Shown: positions 50,132 to 60,870 of the stretch, piece by piece
Numbering within the stretch: position 1 is the stretch's first letter
Layout of the letters: each line of letters starts with the position of its first letter
DNA from: Silene latifolia
Taxonomy: Eukaryota; Streptophyta; Magnoliopsida; Caryophyllales; Caryophyllaceae
Direction of reading: 5' to 3'
DNA length: 64,000 nucleotides
Assembly (NCBI RefSeq): GCF_048544455.1
Contig: NC_133536.1
Span: forward strand, 192,575,325-192,639,324
Notes under the pieces: generated by a model
What the model was told of the DNA's origin: nothing
What the model saw: only the letters and a program-made list of their open reading frames with translations
Database searches by the model: none
Program-made: the position numbers and the translations under genes

Positions 50132-50157
50132 CCCTCTGTGGCGGGTTCCACAGAGGG
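50132..50157 (-). other. GC-rich hairpin in LTR, copy 3
   Basis: CCCTCTGTGG and CCACAGAGGG form a perfect 10-bp stem with loop CGGGTT. Confidence 0.6.
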
Positions 50158-50532
50158 CGAATCAAGGACGTGAAGCCACTCCCGCAAGTGACTCCACTCA
50201 GCCGAGGACGCACCTCGAGTACCACAGACAAACAATCACAACCAACTACATTATACAACAACAATCACCAATTACCAACTCCAATATGATACAAATCAAC
50301 AACAATGATCAACCATCAACAAAACTATGTAAACAATAACCGAGTAGGGAAACCCTACCTGGAATAAGCAACCACAAGACCGTCACACGCAGCTACTCAG
50401 TAATGTTCCTCTACAAATCTTCCTCCTATACACATATTCATATAATTATCACCTAATCAACATAATACTCCCAAAACCCCCAAATCTACCCAATTAGGGT
50501 TTTTAACAAAATCAACGAAACAATATAAAAAC

Positions 50533-51685
50533 TAGGGCTGAGCAAAAAATCCGATTATCCGAACCGACCCGATATTCGATCCGCATCCGATCCGAAAAAG
50601 CGGATATCCGATCCGAAAAGTACATTCGGTTCGGATATCCGATCCGAAACATTCGGATACGGATCGGATATCGGATACTGTTACAAAATTTTCGGATATC
50701 CGTATCTGATCCGAAACTTAGTTTTTTTTTTTCCTCTAAAAAATGTTAAAGTTTACCCATTGCATTTGGGCTTTAAGAACTACAAATTCTGTAGTTTACA
50801 TACATTGGGCTTTAGTACTACATAGTCCATCTTATAAATAAACAATCCTTGTTTTAACCCTAGCATTTCCTTTCATTTTTACAGCAATGTTTCCGTCTTC
50901 TCCCTCCACTATTTTCATGTCTTCATTTTAACTATACTTTTGTTATTAAATCTCTCTAATATTAATAGCTTTTACATGCCTTGAAGGGAGCTCTTCAATA
51001 ATTAGCCTAAGTTAATCTAACCCATTATTTCCAAACATTTGATCTGACTTTTAAGTTGGTATATTTACCACGATCATTGTATAATCGAGTGGTTGTCAAT
51101 TGTGTTGCATGTCAATTGACGGTGCTTGCGTTACTTTCTGACTTCCGCTACTGCACCGCACAAATCTCGGATAATGCATTTCAGATCTCCGTTATTGTTC
51201 CCTTATTGGTTTACTTTGTTCCTCCGCGTTTGGCTTTCGTCATTGCTAACTACCGGTGCTTCTATTTCTAGTCAACAACGTTTATAATTAAATTAAATGA
51301 GGTGAATAAGGGAGATCTGGAGTTTCTGAAAATTATTTGTCCATGAATTTATTTTATTTTGTGTAAATTAAGTGTTTCAAATACAACTAAGACTAAGTAT
51401 TTTCTCCCGTATCCCCCATGGAATTTAATTGGTCAGTTATAATTGTATTTTTCTCTCAAAAATTATCATTGAAATGTTAATTGCAAGGCTGTTTTACTGA
51501 TGTTGTAAGCTAATCGGATCGGATAACGGGTATTCGGATATCCGATCTGAAAATTTCGGATATTAAAAATCGGATACCCGAAATTTTCGGATCGGATATC
51601 GGATACTGAAATTTCTAGGTTTCGGATACGGATACCCGATCCGAAACTGGTTTCGGATCGGATACCCGATCCATGCTCAGCCCTA
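50533..51685. mobile_element. Non-autonomous hAT-like element, 1,153 bp
   Basis: Inverted ends TAGGGCTGAGCA and TGCTCAGCCCTA are flanked by a perfect 8-bp duplication ATAAAAAC (50525-50532 and 51686-51693), the hAT hallmark. The subterminal parts are dense with GGATATCCGATCCGAA-type repeats in both directions. The centre (about 50720-51500) has no transposase motif, so it must move in trans. It sits inside the LTR of copy 3 and is the youngest layer there. Confidence 0.9.
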
Positions 51686-51928
51686 ATAAAAACTATACAA
51701 TGATCTTACCCTTGACACGACGAACTCAACGGCGTAAAGAACACGACGATCCGACAACCTTAGCCTTTGGGATTTGATAACAATGCGAAGAATAAAGCAA
51801 CGTAACTCTTTCTCTCTTTGAAAGGTTTTTAGAAAAGTGAAAAGTGATTAAGAAAGATAACAGAACCCTTAAATACTAATCACGCGTTATTAACAAAACC
51901 CGACTAAAATAACCCGTAAGACCAACTT

Positions 51929-52060
51929 ACTCGATCGAATAAGTGATTTACTCGATCGAGTGCCCCTTACTCGATCGAGTGTCACACGTACTCGATCGAG
52001 TACCCATCAGGCAGACTACTGTTTCGTATAAAAATACTCTTACTCGACAGAGTAAGCCTC
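51929..52060. promoter_or_regulatory. Phased palindrome array, copy 3
   Basis: Sites start at 51929 (one mismatch), 51950, 51969 and 51990, spaced 21, 19 and 21 bp, with two weaker sites from about 52040. Same position in the LTR as in copies 1 and 2. Confidence 0.7.
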
Positions 52061-53119
52061 ACTCGATAGAGTACCCATAGACATAGAAAACTGTAGTATT
52101 ACAGTCTTCCCTCCTTAAAAAGAACTTCGTCCCCGAAGTTCAACCTATACTAAAAAACAAACATACCCACTCGACCATGACGCAACAACGCAACAAAGAC
52201 TCAAAACAAAACCTCAACCACAACTCATACCGACTCAAAACAACCTACCTCCACAACATGGCTCAGGATATCGTATCCACCACATTATAATCTGTCGACA
52301 CTAACTCCATACACTTCCAAATACCATCAACCAACGCCGCTAGCTTCGTCTCACTAACATATTATCCACTAGAAAAATCCATTATCAAGACACTCATTAA
52401 CATCAAACGGAATGATACAGATAGGACAATGGTCAGAGCTAGTGAAAGCATGGTGCACAAATTGTAAGTTTGGATAACTACTAATCCAATTAGGAGAGGC
52501 TAAGGCTCTATCTAGAATTTCAAAAACATTTTCAGAGCCATTTTTTTTTTCTCCAAGTAAAAAAATTACCGGAAAAAGGGGCGGTCTACACAATTTGTAT
52601 TATTTAGGAACATATTTAGATGTACACAACGCGCATTGGTAACTTTTGCACCACCTTTTTTTTCACTAGGACTTTTAATTTCGTTGAGATCTCCTAGTAA
52701 AAGGAAAGGCAACTCAAGATTTAGGACAAAATTCTCCAACTCACTCCAAAAATCCGCCTTTTCAGACGGTTGAGCTAGAGCATAAACGAAGATAAGGTAA
52801 AAAACCAAATTATTCTGTAGGTCACATACTTCACAAGCAATGAATCTAATTGAATTAAAAAAGACATTTATCGAAAAAGTCATGGAAATAGATTCTTTCC
52901 AAAATAACCAAATACCACCCGATAACCCAATACTCGGAATAAAGTTGCAGTTATTAAAGCCAAAACTGGCAGTCGTATAAGGTTCGGGCTTTGATGTTGA
53001 TTTCGTATCACAAATAGCTAATATTTTAATACAATTGGACGAGCTAAAGAAATTAAGCTCCTCGGCAAAGTTTTTTCTTTTCGTACCCCGACCCTAATAT
53101 TCCAAAAGGCAATATTCAT

Positions 53120-53734
53120 TTATATTGAATAAAAATAGTAGACACAGTAACTCAAAAAGTGTACAATTAAGCACACAATTATTGCAAGCTTGTAGGCGGT
53201 CGAAAAGAAGAAGCCAAGCCTAGCTAACGAAGACTCAAAATAAAGGCATATGAAATTTCTAATTAAACAAATTTGACCATGCCATTTAGCAAACATTTGG
53301 GTATAATCCATCCAAGCCCAACAAAACTGGTTAGAGAGCCTAAGAGCATAACCAAAACCGTGAGAGAAAAACTCCAAAAGTTCAAAACAATGATAAAAGG
53401 CGACATAAATTGAAGAAAAGGAGCAAACCTCCCATGAATTAGCATATGACATTACATTACAAACAGGGAGGCAAGAAGATCCTTTACCAGGATTCTTCCT
53501 CAAAAAAGATTGCTCTAACATAAGCCTACTACATAAAAATACTCCTTCCTTTAAGAAAGTCCAAGAAAATCCCCAAATCATGATACAAAAAATCCAAGAA
53601 GAGCAGGGGGCAAAATAACCAAAACCTTCAGAAAAGATTATTCTAAAGAAAGCAATAAAAACGAATAACTGCAAAAAATTATAAACTATCATAATTAACA
53701 TTTGATAAAGGAAAGGAGACAGAGACTAGAGGCA
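53120..53734 (-). other. ORF1-ORF2 spacer of LINE 4
   Basis: About 600 bp between the ORF1 stop and the ORF2 ATG. It contains an uninterrupted 193-codon frame rich in Phe, Ile and Leu that matches no family I know. I treat it as a by-product of AT-rich composition. Confidence 0.5.
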
Positions 53735-55419
53735 TCAGGCCCTTGGGTGTTTGGATGCAGTTGAAACAGAGTCGACTTCATCTCCATCATCCACCTTTCT
53801 TTTCGACGACCCTGAATCCTTGGACAAAGAATTACAATTACCATTCTTCACTTCCAAATAACCAATTTTCTTTATAAAGGAATTAGCTGAGTTCAATGAA
53901 TTGAAAGAGTTCTCAGCCAAGTCATCATCATCCATGAGCAAGTCATCATCGTCATAAATGAAATCTGTCAAAATACCTTTTGATGCAACATCATCAGTGT
54001 CCAACCCCTCTCCAAGTAAAGAGAAAGGGTTGGAAACAATAATATCATTAGAGAAAGAGACATTCAAAGTTGCTGGAACAAGTGATAAAGAAGTAGAAAT
54101 AACTATTTTCGGATATACAAAAATTTTCATTTTCTTTGACAAGATCGGTCTCAGACTGACCATGACCCATCTCTGGAATTTTTAGAGCCTGAACTAACTC
54201 CAGATCAGCCTGAATAACAGCCTGACTAACATAGGAATTATTTGTTTCAAAGACCATTTTTTCTTTACCTTTTCCTGAATTCCATTGCTCAGTTTCATTA
54301 GTTTTATTAGGGATCTCAGACAGTTCCCTAATAACAACTCCTTTGGACACAACTCTATCCTTCTTTGGGATCTTAGAATTGATATTTTGTTTGTTTGTTA
54401 CGGAGGATTAGGCTGAGGTACTTTCTTGTAAGGAGCCTTAACTTTAGCCTTTGGCACACTCCTCATTGGGGCATGGATCACATCAGCCGTCTCAGCCGTG
54501 ATACCATGCAATGCTACCCAAGAGGCTCTGGCCAAAATAGACTCAGAAAGTTCAAGCAACTTAGAGTCTTTCTTAATAAAAATCTTATTCTCCCTTTTGG
54601 GGAGGGATAATAAAGGGCAAACATCAATCATGTGGGAGGGTGAACCACAACAAGAACAACCAATTGGAAAATCTTCGTACCATACAACAAAAGCATCCAT
54701 TAAACATCCGACACTAGCAGTTTCAACATACGAGACTAAGGGGACAATTACGTTCACAGAAACACAAGCTCTTGCAAACTTTATTTTAAATTTCTCTTCA
54801 GTGCAAATGTCAAGCTTAATAAGTTTGCCCACCTTATTAGCTTCAAAGAGTTTACAGATTGGAACAAAACTAGCTAACTCGATTGGAAATCGGGGAAGTC
54901 TGTCCCATACATCAGCAAAAGTAATAGATTCACAAAAAGGGTCGAACATAGGTCTCCACGGACTAATGACAAATAAGTCGCCTTGAACATGCCAAGGCCT
55001 GTCATGCCAAATCCGCTCTTTGTCATTAGGATTAGCACATTTAATGAGCACCCATCGATTACCCATGTCTAAAAAGTCAATACTACCAGCAGCAAAATTC
55101 CATTCAATTTTAAGGCGAGCAATGACAAGCTTATAATCAACAGAGGTTTGTAACATCTGACCAACCAACATGATTTTGTTAACTTAAAAATTTCATCTTT
55201 CACTTCAGGAAGATCGTGAATAGTAAAAGTTTGAGAAGGAGTACGATCCTCTTCGTGCTCGGACTGAGCAACAGGTATCTCCGAGGGATGAGTTCCTGGT
55301 TAGTCCCTCTCAGGAACGTCCATAAAGGAGTTCGAGGGTCCAGCCTCGTCAACGAGAGTTACAGAAGGAGGAGGATCATTTCATAAAAGAGCATTCTTAG
55401 AATTCAAGTCCGACTCCAT
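53735..55419 (-). pseudogene. LINE 4 ORF1: DUF4283-like gag with zinc knuckle
   Basis: From an ATG at 55419 (MESDLNSKNALL) the frame is broken by in-frame stops, then open from 55171. It has a DUF4283-like region (WVLIKCANPNDKERIW, PWHVQGDLFVISPWRP) and one CCHC knuckle (CSCCGSPSHMIDVC). The acidic and serine-rich C-terminal part (54350-53735) is in shifted frames and ends with SKHPRA. LINE ORF1 proteins bind the element RNA. Confidence 0.8.
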
Positions 55420-55863
55420 TACACAAAACAAAAATAAATTCAAAAGAAAAGTACTAAAAAAGAAAGATTTTGATAGGATAGTGGAGAGAGTTGCAACAAC
55501 TTCTGTCAATCGTTGGAGTGTGTGTGTGTACATGGTGGGAGTAGTGGATGTGTTGGTAATTGCATACGAGTATTTGATAATGTGATGGTGATAGTGGGTT
55601 GTGAATCTTCATATGTGCTATAGTTAGTATTAATTGGCATGTAATGCTGTGGGATGCAATGGATGAATGTTATTGCATACTCTTGTGAATAGGCATAGTT
55701 ATGTGAGATATCTTGTTGTCGAATTATTGTGATATATTTAAACCTTGAGCAAACTTGAGTAGTAAGTGGTAGCTATATTGCCTAATAGAATGCTTAATAC
55801 AGTGCAATCACATGTTAAACGATTGGATTTGAATATGCATGAGTAAAAGTAGAGTAATGTGTG

Positions 55864-55917
<54 letters not shown>

Positions 55918-55918
55918 C
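55420..55918. other. Stretch between LINE 4 and the CACTA element
   Basis: GT-rich and AT-rich sequence with no gene, ending in a (TA)n tract at 55865-55915. Part of it may be the LINE 5' UTR. Confidence 0.5.
55865..55915. repeat. (TA)n microsatellite
   Basis: About 25 TA units directly before the CACTA terminus. The CACTA element may have inserted at its edge. Confidence 0.95.
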
Positions 55919-55925
55919 TACTACA

Positions 55926-56240
55926 AATACAGGCAACCACAACGGCCCTTTAACAACGCTTATTCACGAAAATCATCAAAACACGTTGTAGAATTGATTC
56001 CGCGAATTTTACCAAAATTAATTACAACGGTTCTGTGTTGTTAACCGTTGTTATTGGTTTTAACAACGGGTCATACTTAAACAACCGTTGTTAATGAAAA
56101 AACTAATAACCACGGTTAAATTTTAACCGTTGTTAATGGTTTGGCGCCAAATTAGTGAAAAGTAATCACAACGGTTATATTAGAACCCGTTTTTAATACT
56201 TTTTAACAACGGTTGTAGACTCAATAACCGTTGTTATTAA
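55926..56240. repeat. CACTA subterminal repeat block, left
   Basis: About ten copies of ACAACGG or CCGTTGT, many within AACAACGGTT, in both orientations. In En/Spm such repeats bind the TnpA-type protein. The block contains GGCGCCAAATTAGTGAAAA. Confidence 0.8.
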
Positions 56241-56574
56241 TATTATGAAAATCTTAAGAACAACATATTGCTTTATTCTGCTATACGCTACAAAACACAA
56301 ACACAAGCTAATACTGCTACTATATCATCCTCCATTCCTCCCTGATCGTCTCTCTGTCTTCATCTCCGTCACTGTTGTCACGTCTTCTCTCCCTCATCGT
56401 GTTTATCAATCAGGTATATATATGTTTCTTAGCAACGCTTATAGATATAGGATTTTTTGGGTTATTATCTAATTTGTTGATAATTTAGCTTAATTGCTTT
56501 CCTGAATTTCGTTTATTTGTTTGCCTATTATTGTATTTTATGAATTAGTTGCCTATTATTACGAATGTAGAATA

Positions 56575-59500
56575 ATGACTCGAACTTGGATGATTGATGC
56601 AAATATGAGTGACCACACCTACAAGGATAGTTTAGCTGAATTTTATGAATTCGTTTCGAACAATTTGAAAGGTTCTTCTAGTATTGCATGTCCTTGTGAA
56701 AGATGTGGTAATATTAGCTATATGGCTTTTCCGGACGTTAAAATACACCTAGAAAAGTGGAGATTTAGTCGATCCTATACACTTTGGATTTTTCATGCGG
56801 AATCATTAGAGGAAGAGAATAACTCTGAAGAAGATGATGTTGAGGTACACGAAAGGCTAACTGATGATCCTGAGTTTGCCGAGTTTTTTGAGTTGGAAGA
56901 GTTGGAAGTAGAGAAGTTGAATGTTGGGTCTATAGATAATGAAGAGAATGATGATGAGTCCATTGCTTTTGAAGATGTAGGTGATGACACTAGTAATTGG
57001 GATGACCTTAACAACATGTATGAGAAGTTGTGTGAGTCTGAAGCACCTCTGTATCCTGGTTGTAAGTTCACAAAAATGTCGGCTGTGGTGAAGTTGTATA
57101 ATATCAAGGGGGCAAATGGGGTGAGTGACACGTGTTTCACTAGTTTTTTAGCCTTGATAAAGGAGTTGCTTTCCGATGGTAATGTTCTACCTGTTAAGAC
57201 ATATGAGGCGAAAAAACTAATAAGAGGAGTGGGTATGAAATATGAGAAAATACATGCATGTCCAAATGATTGCATATTGTATCGGAAATTATATCAAAAC
57301 TTAACCAATTGCCCTAAATGTTTGGAGTGGCGTTATAAGGATAAGGAAGGGATCCCGGCTAAGGTGTTGTGGTATTTTCCATTGATACCAAGAGTCATAA
57401 GGATTTATGCGAATCTCGATGATGCAAAAATGTTAACTTGGCATGAAACAGGAAGAATAAATGATGGAAAGCTAAGACACCCAGATGGTGGTAAATGGAA
57501 ATCGTTCGACGCTAAGTATCCCGAGTTCGGCAATGAACCTAGAAACTTACGTCTAGCGCTGTCCACCGATGGAATGAACCCACACGGAAACATGAGTAGC
57601 CAACATAGTACTTGGCCGTAGTGTTGGCTATTTATAACTTACCTCCATATGTGTGCATGAAAAGAAAGTATTTGATGTTATCGTTGTTAATTTCCGGCCC
57701 TAAACAACCTGGAAATGATATAGATGTATATTTGGAACCTCTTCTAGATGATTTGCGATTGTTGTGGGATAGTGGGATAGAAGTATTTGATGCATATAAG
57801 AACGAAACTTTCAATTTGAGAGCGATGTTATTGTGTACAATAACGACTATCCGACTTATGGCGACCTTTACGGGCACACGGTTCATGGGAAAGAGGCTTG
57901 TCCATTGTGTGGGGAGGATATTGAGTCTGAATACTTGAAGTCTTCTCGTAAGTATGTGTATATGGGAAATAAGAGGTTCTTGTATCATGACCATTGTTAT
58001 CGCAAGATGCAGAAAGCATTCAATGGAAGACAAGAACTTCGTCAACCTCCTAGAATTTTGAGTGGGCATGAAGTTTATGAGAAAGTAAAGCATATTGAGA
58101 TAGATTATGGGAAGAAGAGCGGCTCTAAATTGTCTACTCGTGGGTATAAGAAAAGATCCATATTTTTTGATAAACTTCCATATTGGCCGACACGGAGGTC
58201 GAGCATTGCCTCGATTTCATGCACATTGAGAAAAATGTCTGTGATAATATTATCAATACCCTTCCGAATGTTCCTGGTAAAACAAAGGATAACGCCGCAG
58301 CTAGGGAAGATATGAAAATGATGGGTATTAGGCTAGAGTTGGCACCACGAAGAGAGGTAATCGTACATTTTTTCCGCGCCAGCTTATACCCTTTCACGGA
58401 ATGAGAAAAAAGAGTTCTGTGCATGCTTGAATGGAATTAAAGTGCCACATGGTTATTCGCCGAACATCAAAAGCCTAGTGTCGATGCAAGACCTAAAACT
58501 CACCGGGTTAAAGTCACATGATTGTCACTTTGATGCAACAATTACTACCTGTGGCTATTCGTTCCATTTTACCCGAAAAGGTAAGATATGCTATAACTAG
58601 ATTCTGTCTCTTCTTCCAGGTCCATATGCGAAAAGTCATCGATCCCGATGACGCGGATTCATTGCAGGACCTCGTTGTAACCTCTCTTTGTCAATTGGAA
58701 ATGTATTTTCCACCCTCTTTCTTCACTATCATGATTCATCTGACCATTCACTTGGTTAGGGAGATTTTGTACCTTGGGCCCGTGTACTTGAGATACCAGT
58801 ATCCTTTCGAAAGATTGATGAAAGTCTACAAGGACTATACATCTAATCGGTATCGTCCGGAAGGTTGTATTGCTGAACGCGCTATTTTAGACGAAGCTCT
58901 TTCATATTGTTACGCTCATCTCTCCCCTGAGGAGTTGATTGGCGTTCCTAAGAATCGTCATAGTGACTGGATGACCGGAAAAGGTATTAGGGGCCGGGTT
59001 GAAAAAATTGTGACACGTGAAATGTTGCATTTAGCACACATGTATGTGCTAAACAACGAAGATGAGGTGCAACCTTATATTCAACAACACAAAGATGAGC
59101 TCAAATACGATCACCAAAATAAGACCGAGAAGTGGATTGCGAACGAGCATACGAAGACGTTTGCAGAGTGGTTTAGGAATATTGTCTTAGAGTGTACTGA
59201 TCAAACTGGTGATGACATCTCTCCTAGGTTACTACGTCTTGGTTTAGGTCCAAATGCCAGGGTCAACTTTTACAACAGTTTTGCCATTAATGGATATACT
59301 TTTTACACCCGCGAGCAAGATGAGTTGAGCACAATGCAAAATAGTGGTGTGAGTTCTGAATTTGAGGCAATGCACTTTGCTACTTCAAAAGATAAAAAGC
59401 CTATTTGGGGAAAATGCCTTTATTATGGTGTTATTCAAGAAATATTGGTACTAGATTACATTGATTTCACAATGCCTTTGTTTCGATGTAACTGGGTTAA

Positions 59501-59788
59501 TAACAACATCCATTGTGTCCGAAAGGATAAGATGGGATTTACGTTGGTCAATCTGGGTAAGGTTGGCAATAATATGATCCTTTCATAATGGCATCCCAAG
59601 CTAAACAAGTGTTCTATGTCACCGATCCTATGGATAAGAAGTGGTCTGTTGTACTGTTTATAAGGAGTAGAAGGAGTAGTCCATCCGATAATGGTGATGA
59701 TGATCAGGATGTCGTTTTTGAGGGAATGGATCAGTCTACCACTGTATCTTATTTCGACGATATTGACACTGATCATGAGGACACTTAA
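56575..59788 (+). pseudogene. CACTA TNP2-like transposase, frameshifted
   Basis: It starts MTRTWMID, with the N-terminal transposase-associated Cys region (CPCERCGN) and an acidic stretch. Then come the TNP2 core (TDGMNPHGNMSS, YNLPPYVCMK, GPKQPGNDIDVYL, CPLCGEDIESEYL, HIEKNVCDNI), a DUF4218-like part (MQQLLPVAIRSILP, MYFPPSFFTIMIHL) and a DUF4216-like part (YYGVIQEILVLDY, CNWV). Frameshifts fall near 57609 (loss of one G in a PVVL codon run), 57835, 58190 and 59572. It would have cut and joined element ends when intact. Confidence 0.87.
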
Positions 59789-60138
59789 AGCATCTATATG
59801 CGTGATGACCATGGTGAAGGTATTTGGGTTAACGAAGAAACTATGACATCCAAGAAACGTCCCCGATCCTGAGATAGTTCATTAGGACACAGTGATATGG
59901 ACGACCAACATTTTGAGTCATTTTCAGACCAACATTTTGAGTCATTTTCAGACCAATAATTTGATGGTTTAATATGCTGGTGTTGTCTTATTTTCTTGAT
60001 CTTATTATTAGATGTGGATGCTGGTGTTGAAATTGCTGAATAATGTTGCAGTATATGGTGCTTCATAACATTCTAGATGTATTGTTACAGGTTTGGACTA
60101 TAATGGAATTACAGTAATTTAAAAAAAAAAAAAGGTTC

Positions 60139-60380
60139 AACAATAACAACGGTTATATTTAAATTACCCGTTGTTAATACTTTCAACAACGGGTGTAGTA
60201 CCTCTACCCGTTGTCAATGATTTTTTTGACATATTTCATTTTGGCGCAAATTTGGTGAAAATATATTACAACGGGTATATTTTAACCGTTGTAATAAACT
60301 TTTGACAACGGTTGACTTTTATTGACCCGTTGTTATTAACATATAACAACGGTTCTTCTTTGAGCACCCGTTGTCAATAG
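60139..60380. repeat. CACTA subterminal-type repeat block, internal
   Basis: About ten more copies of the same motif in both orientations, between the two CACTA genes. It shares the GGCGCAAATTTGGTGAAAA phrase with the left block and is followed by a similar CACAAACACA-rich leader, so it looks like a duplicate of the left end. Confidence 0.75.
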
Positions 60381-60870
60381 TTTGTCTTAATAAAAAACTA
60401 ATTTAGAAACCCATACAACATGCCATACACAAACACACACAACATTAGTTCAACCGTTGGTATCCTGAGTTAATTCTTCTCTCTTCCTCGCTTTCTACAT
60501 TCTCGTTGCCGGCCTTCGCCCAATTTCCGACGCCCAGATTCCGCTGCCTTCCCTTATCATCCTGCTCGTTCTCTTTATCATCATCATCATCAGGTATGTT
60601 CACTTTAATTTTGTGTTTCGTCATTAGGGTTTTAAGACGATCATCTTGTTTCTTTTTCATGCATCTGTTTGTTTTTCGTCTTCTTTGTTATCTTTATCAT
60701 CCCGCATCATCTACTTCACTCCTCTTATTAGGGTTTAGGATTTTAGAAGCTCAATCTATTGTTTTAAATTTTCATTCCTATTAGGGTTTAGGGTTTTAGA
60801 TAATACTCTGCATGTACGTTGTTAAGTTGTTCATTTCCTATATCATTCATATTTGGGTTTTAGGATTATC

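Larger units (their letters stand above)
49561..52370 (-). mobile_element. LTR-element 3' fragment (copy 3) inside LINE 4
   Basis: Same family and same truncated form as 14302-17348: about 265 bp of internal sequence, a polypurine tract (AAGGAGGGAAGAC), then an LTR from 52103 to 49561 ending GGTGTTACA. After removing the hAT-like insert and its duplicated site, the LTR is about 1.38 kb, close to the solo LTR at 15500. No clear target duplication. Confidence 0.82.
46110..53119 (-). pseudogene. LINE 4 ORF2: endonuclease, RT, RNase H
   Basis: The endonuclease part (53119-52370) shows LLLGDLNEI and SDHCPI. After the nested insert come KKAPPFRFELMW and the RT motifs HFRPISLC, IKLDMEKAYDRLEW, IRQGDPLSPYIF and FADD (FLTFADDTIIF). 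zf-RVT follows, then RNase H with NFDGS, AEALAL and EGDN and the C-terminal CFREANKV. Frameshifts fall near 52580, 48870, 48530 and 47850, with a stop at 46331. An old, dead copy. Confidence 0.86.
46071..55440 (-). mobile_element. Near full-length LINE 4, split by a nested LTR fragment
   Basis: On the minus strand it reads ORF1 (about 55419-53735), a spacer, ORF2 from an ATG at 53119 (MNIAFWNIR), endonuclease, RT, zf-RVT and RNase H, with a poly(A) tract at 46071-46079. An LTR-element fragment occupies 49561 to about 52370 between endonuclease and RT. Without it the LINE is about 6.6 kb. The 5' border and target duplication were not found. Confidence 0.85.

Noticed and set aside
49561..52370. 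Target duplication for LTR fragments at 14302 and 49561
   Set aside because: Flanks do not match. CTCGC versus CCCGT at copy 1 needs two changes in five bases, and nothing fits at copy 3.
53120..53701. 193-codon Phe/Leu-rich frame that could look like a membrane protein
   Set aside because: It sits exactly in the ORF1-ORF2 spacer of a decayed LINE, has no family resemblance and has AT-driven composition.
55859..56044. Frame encoding repeated Tyr-Ile
   Set aside because: It is translation of the (TA)n microsatellite.
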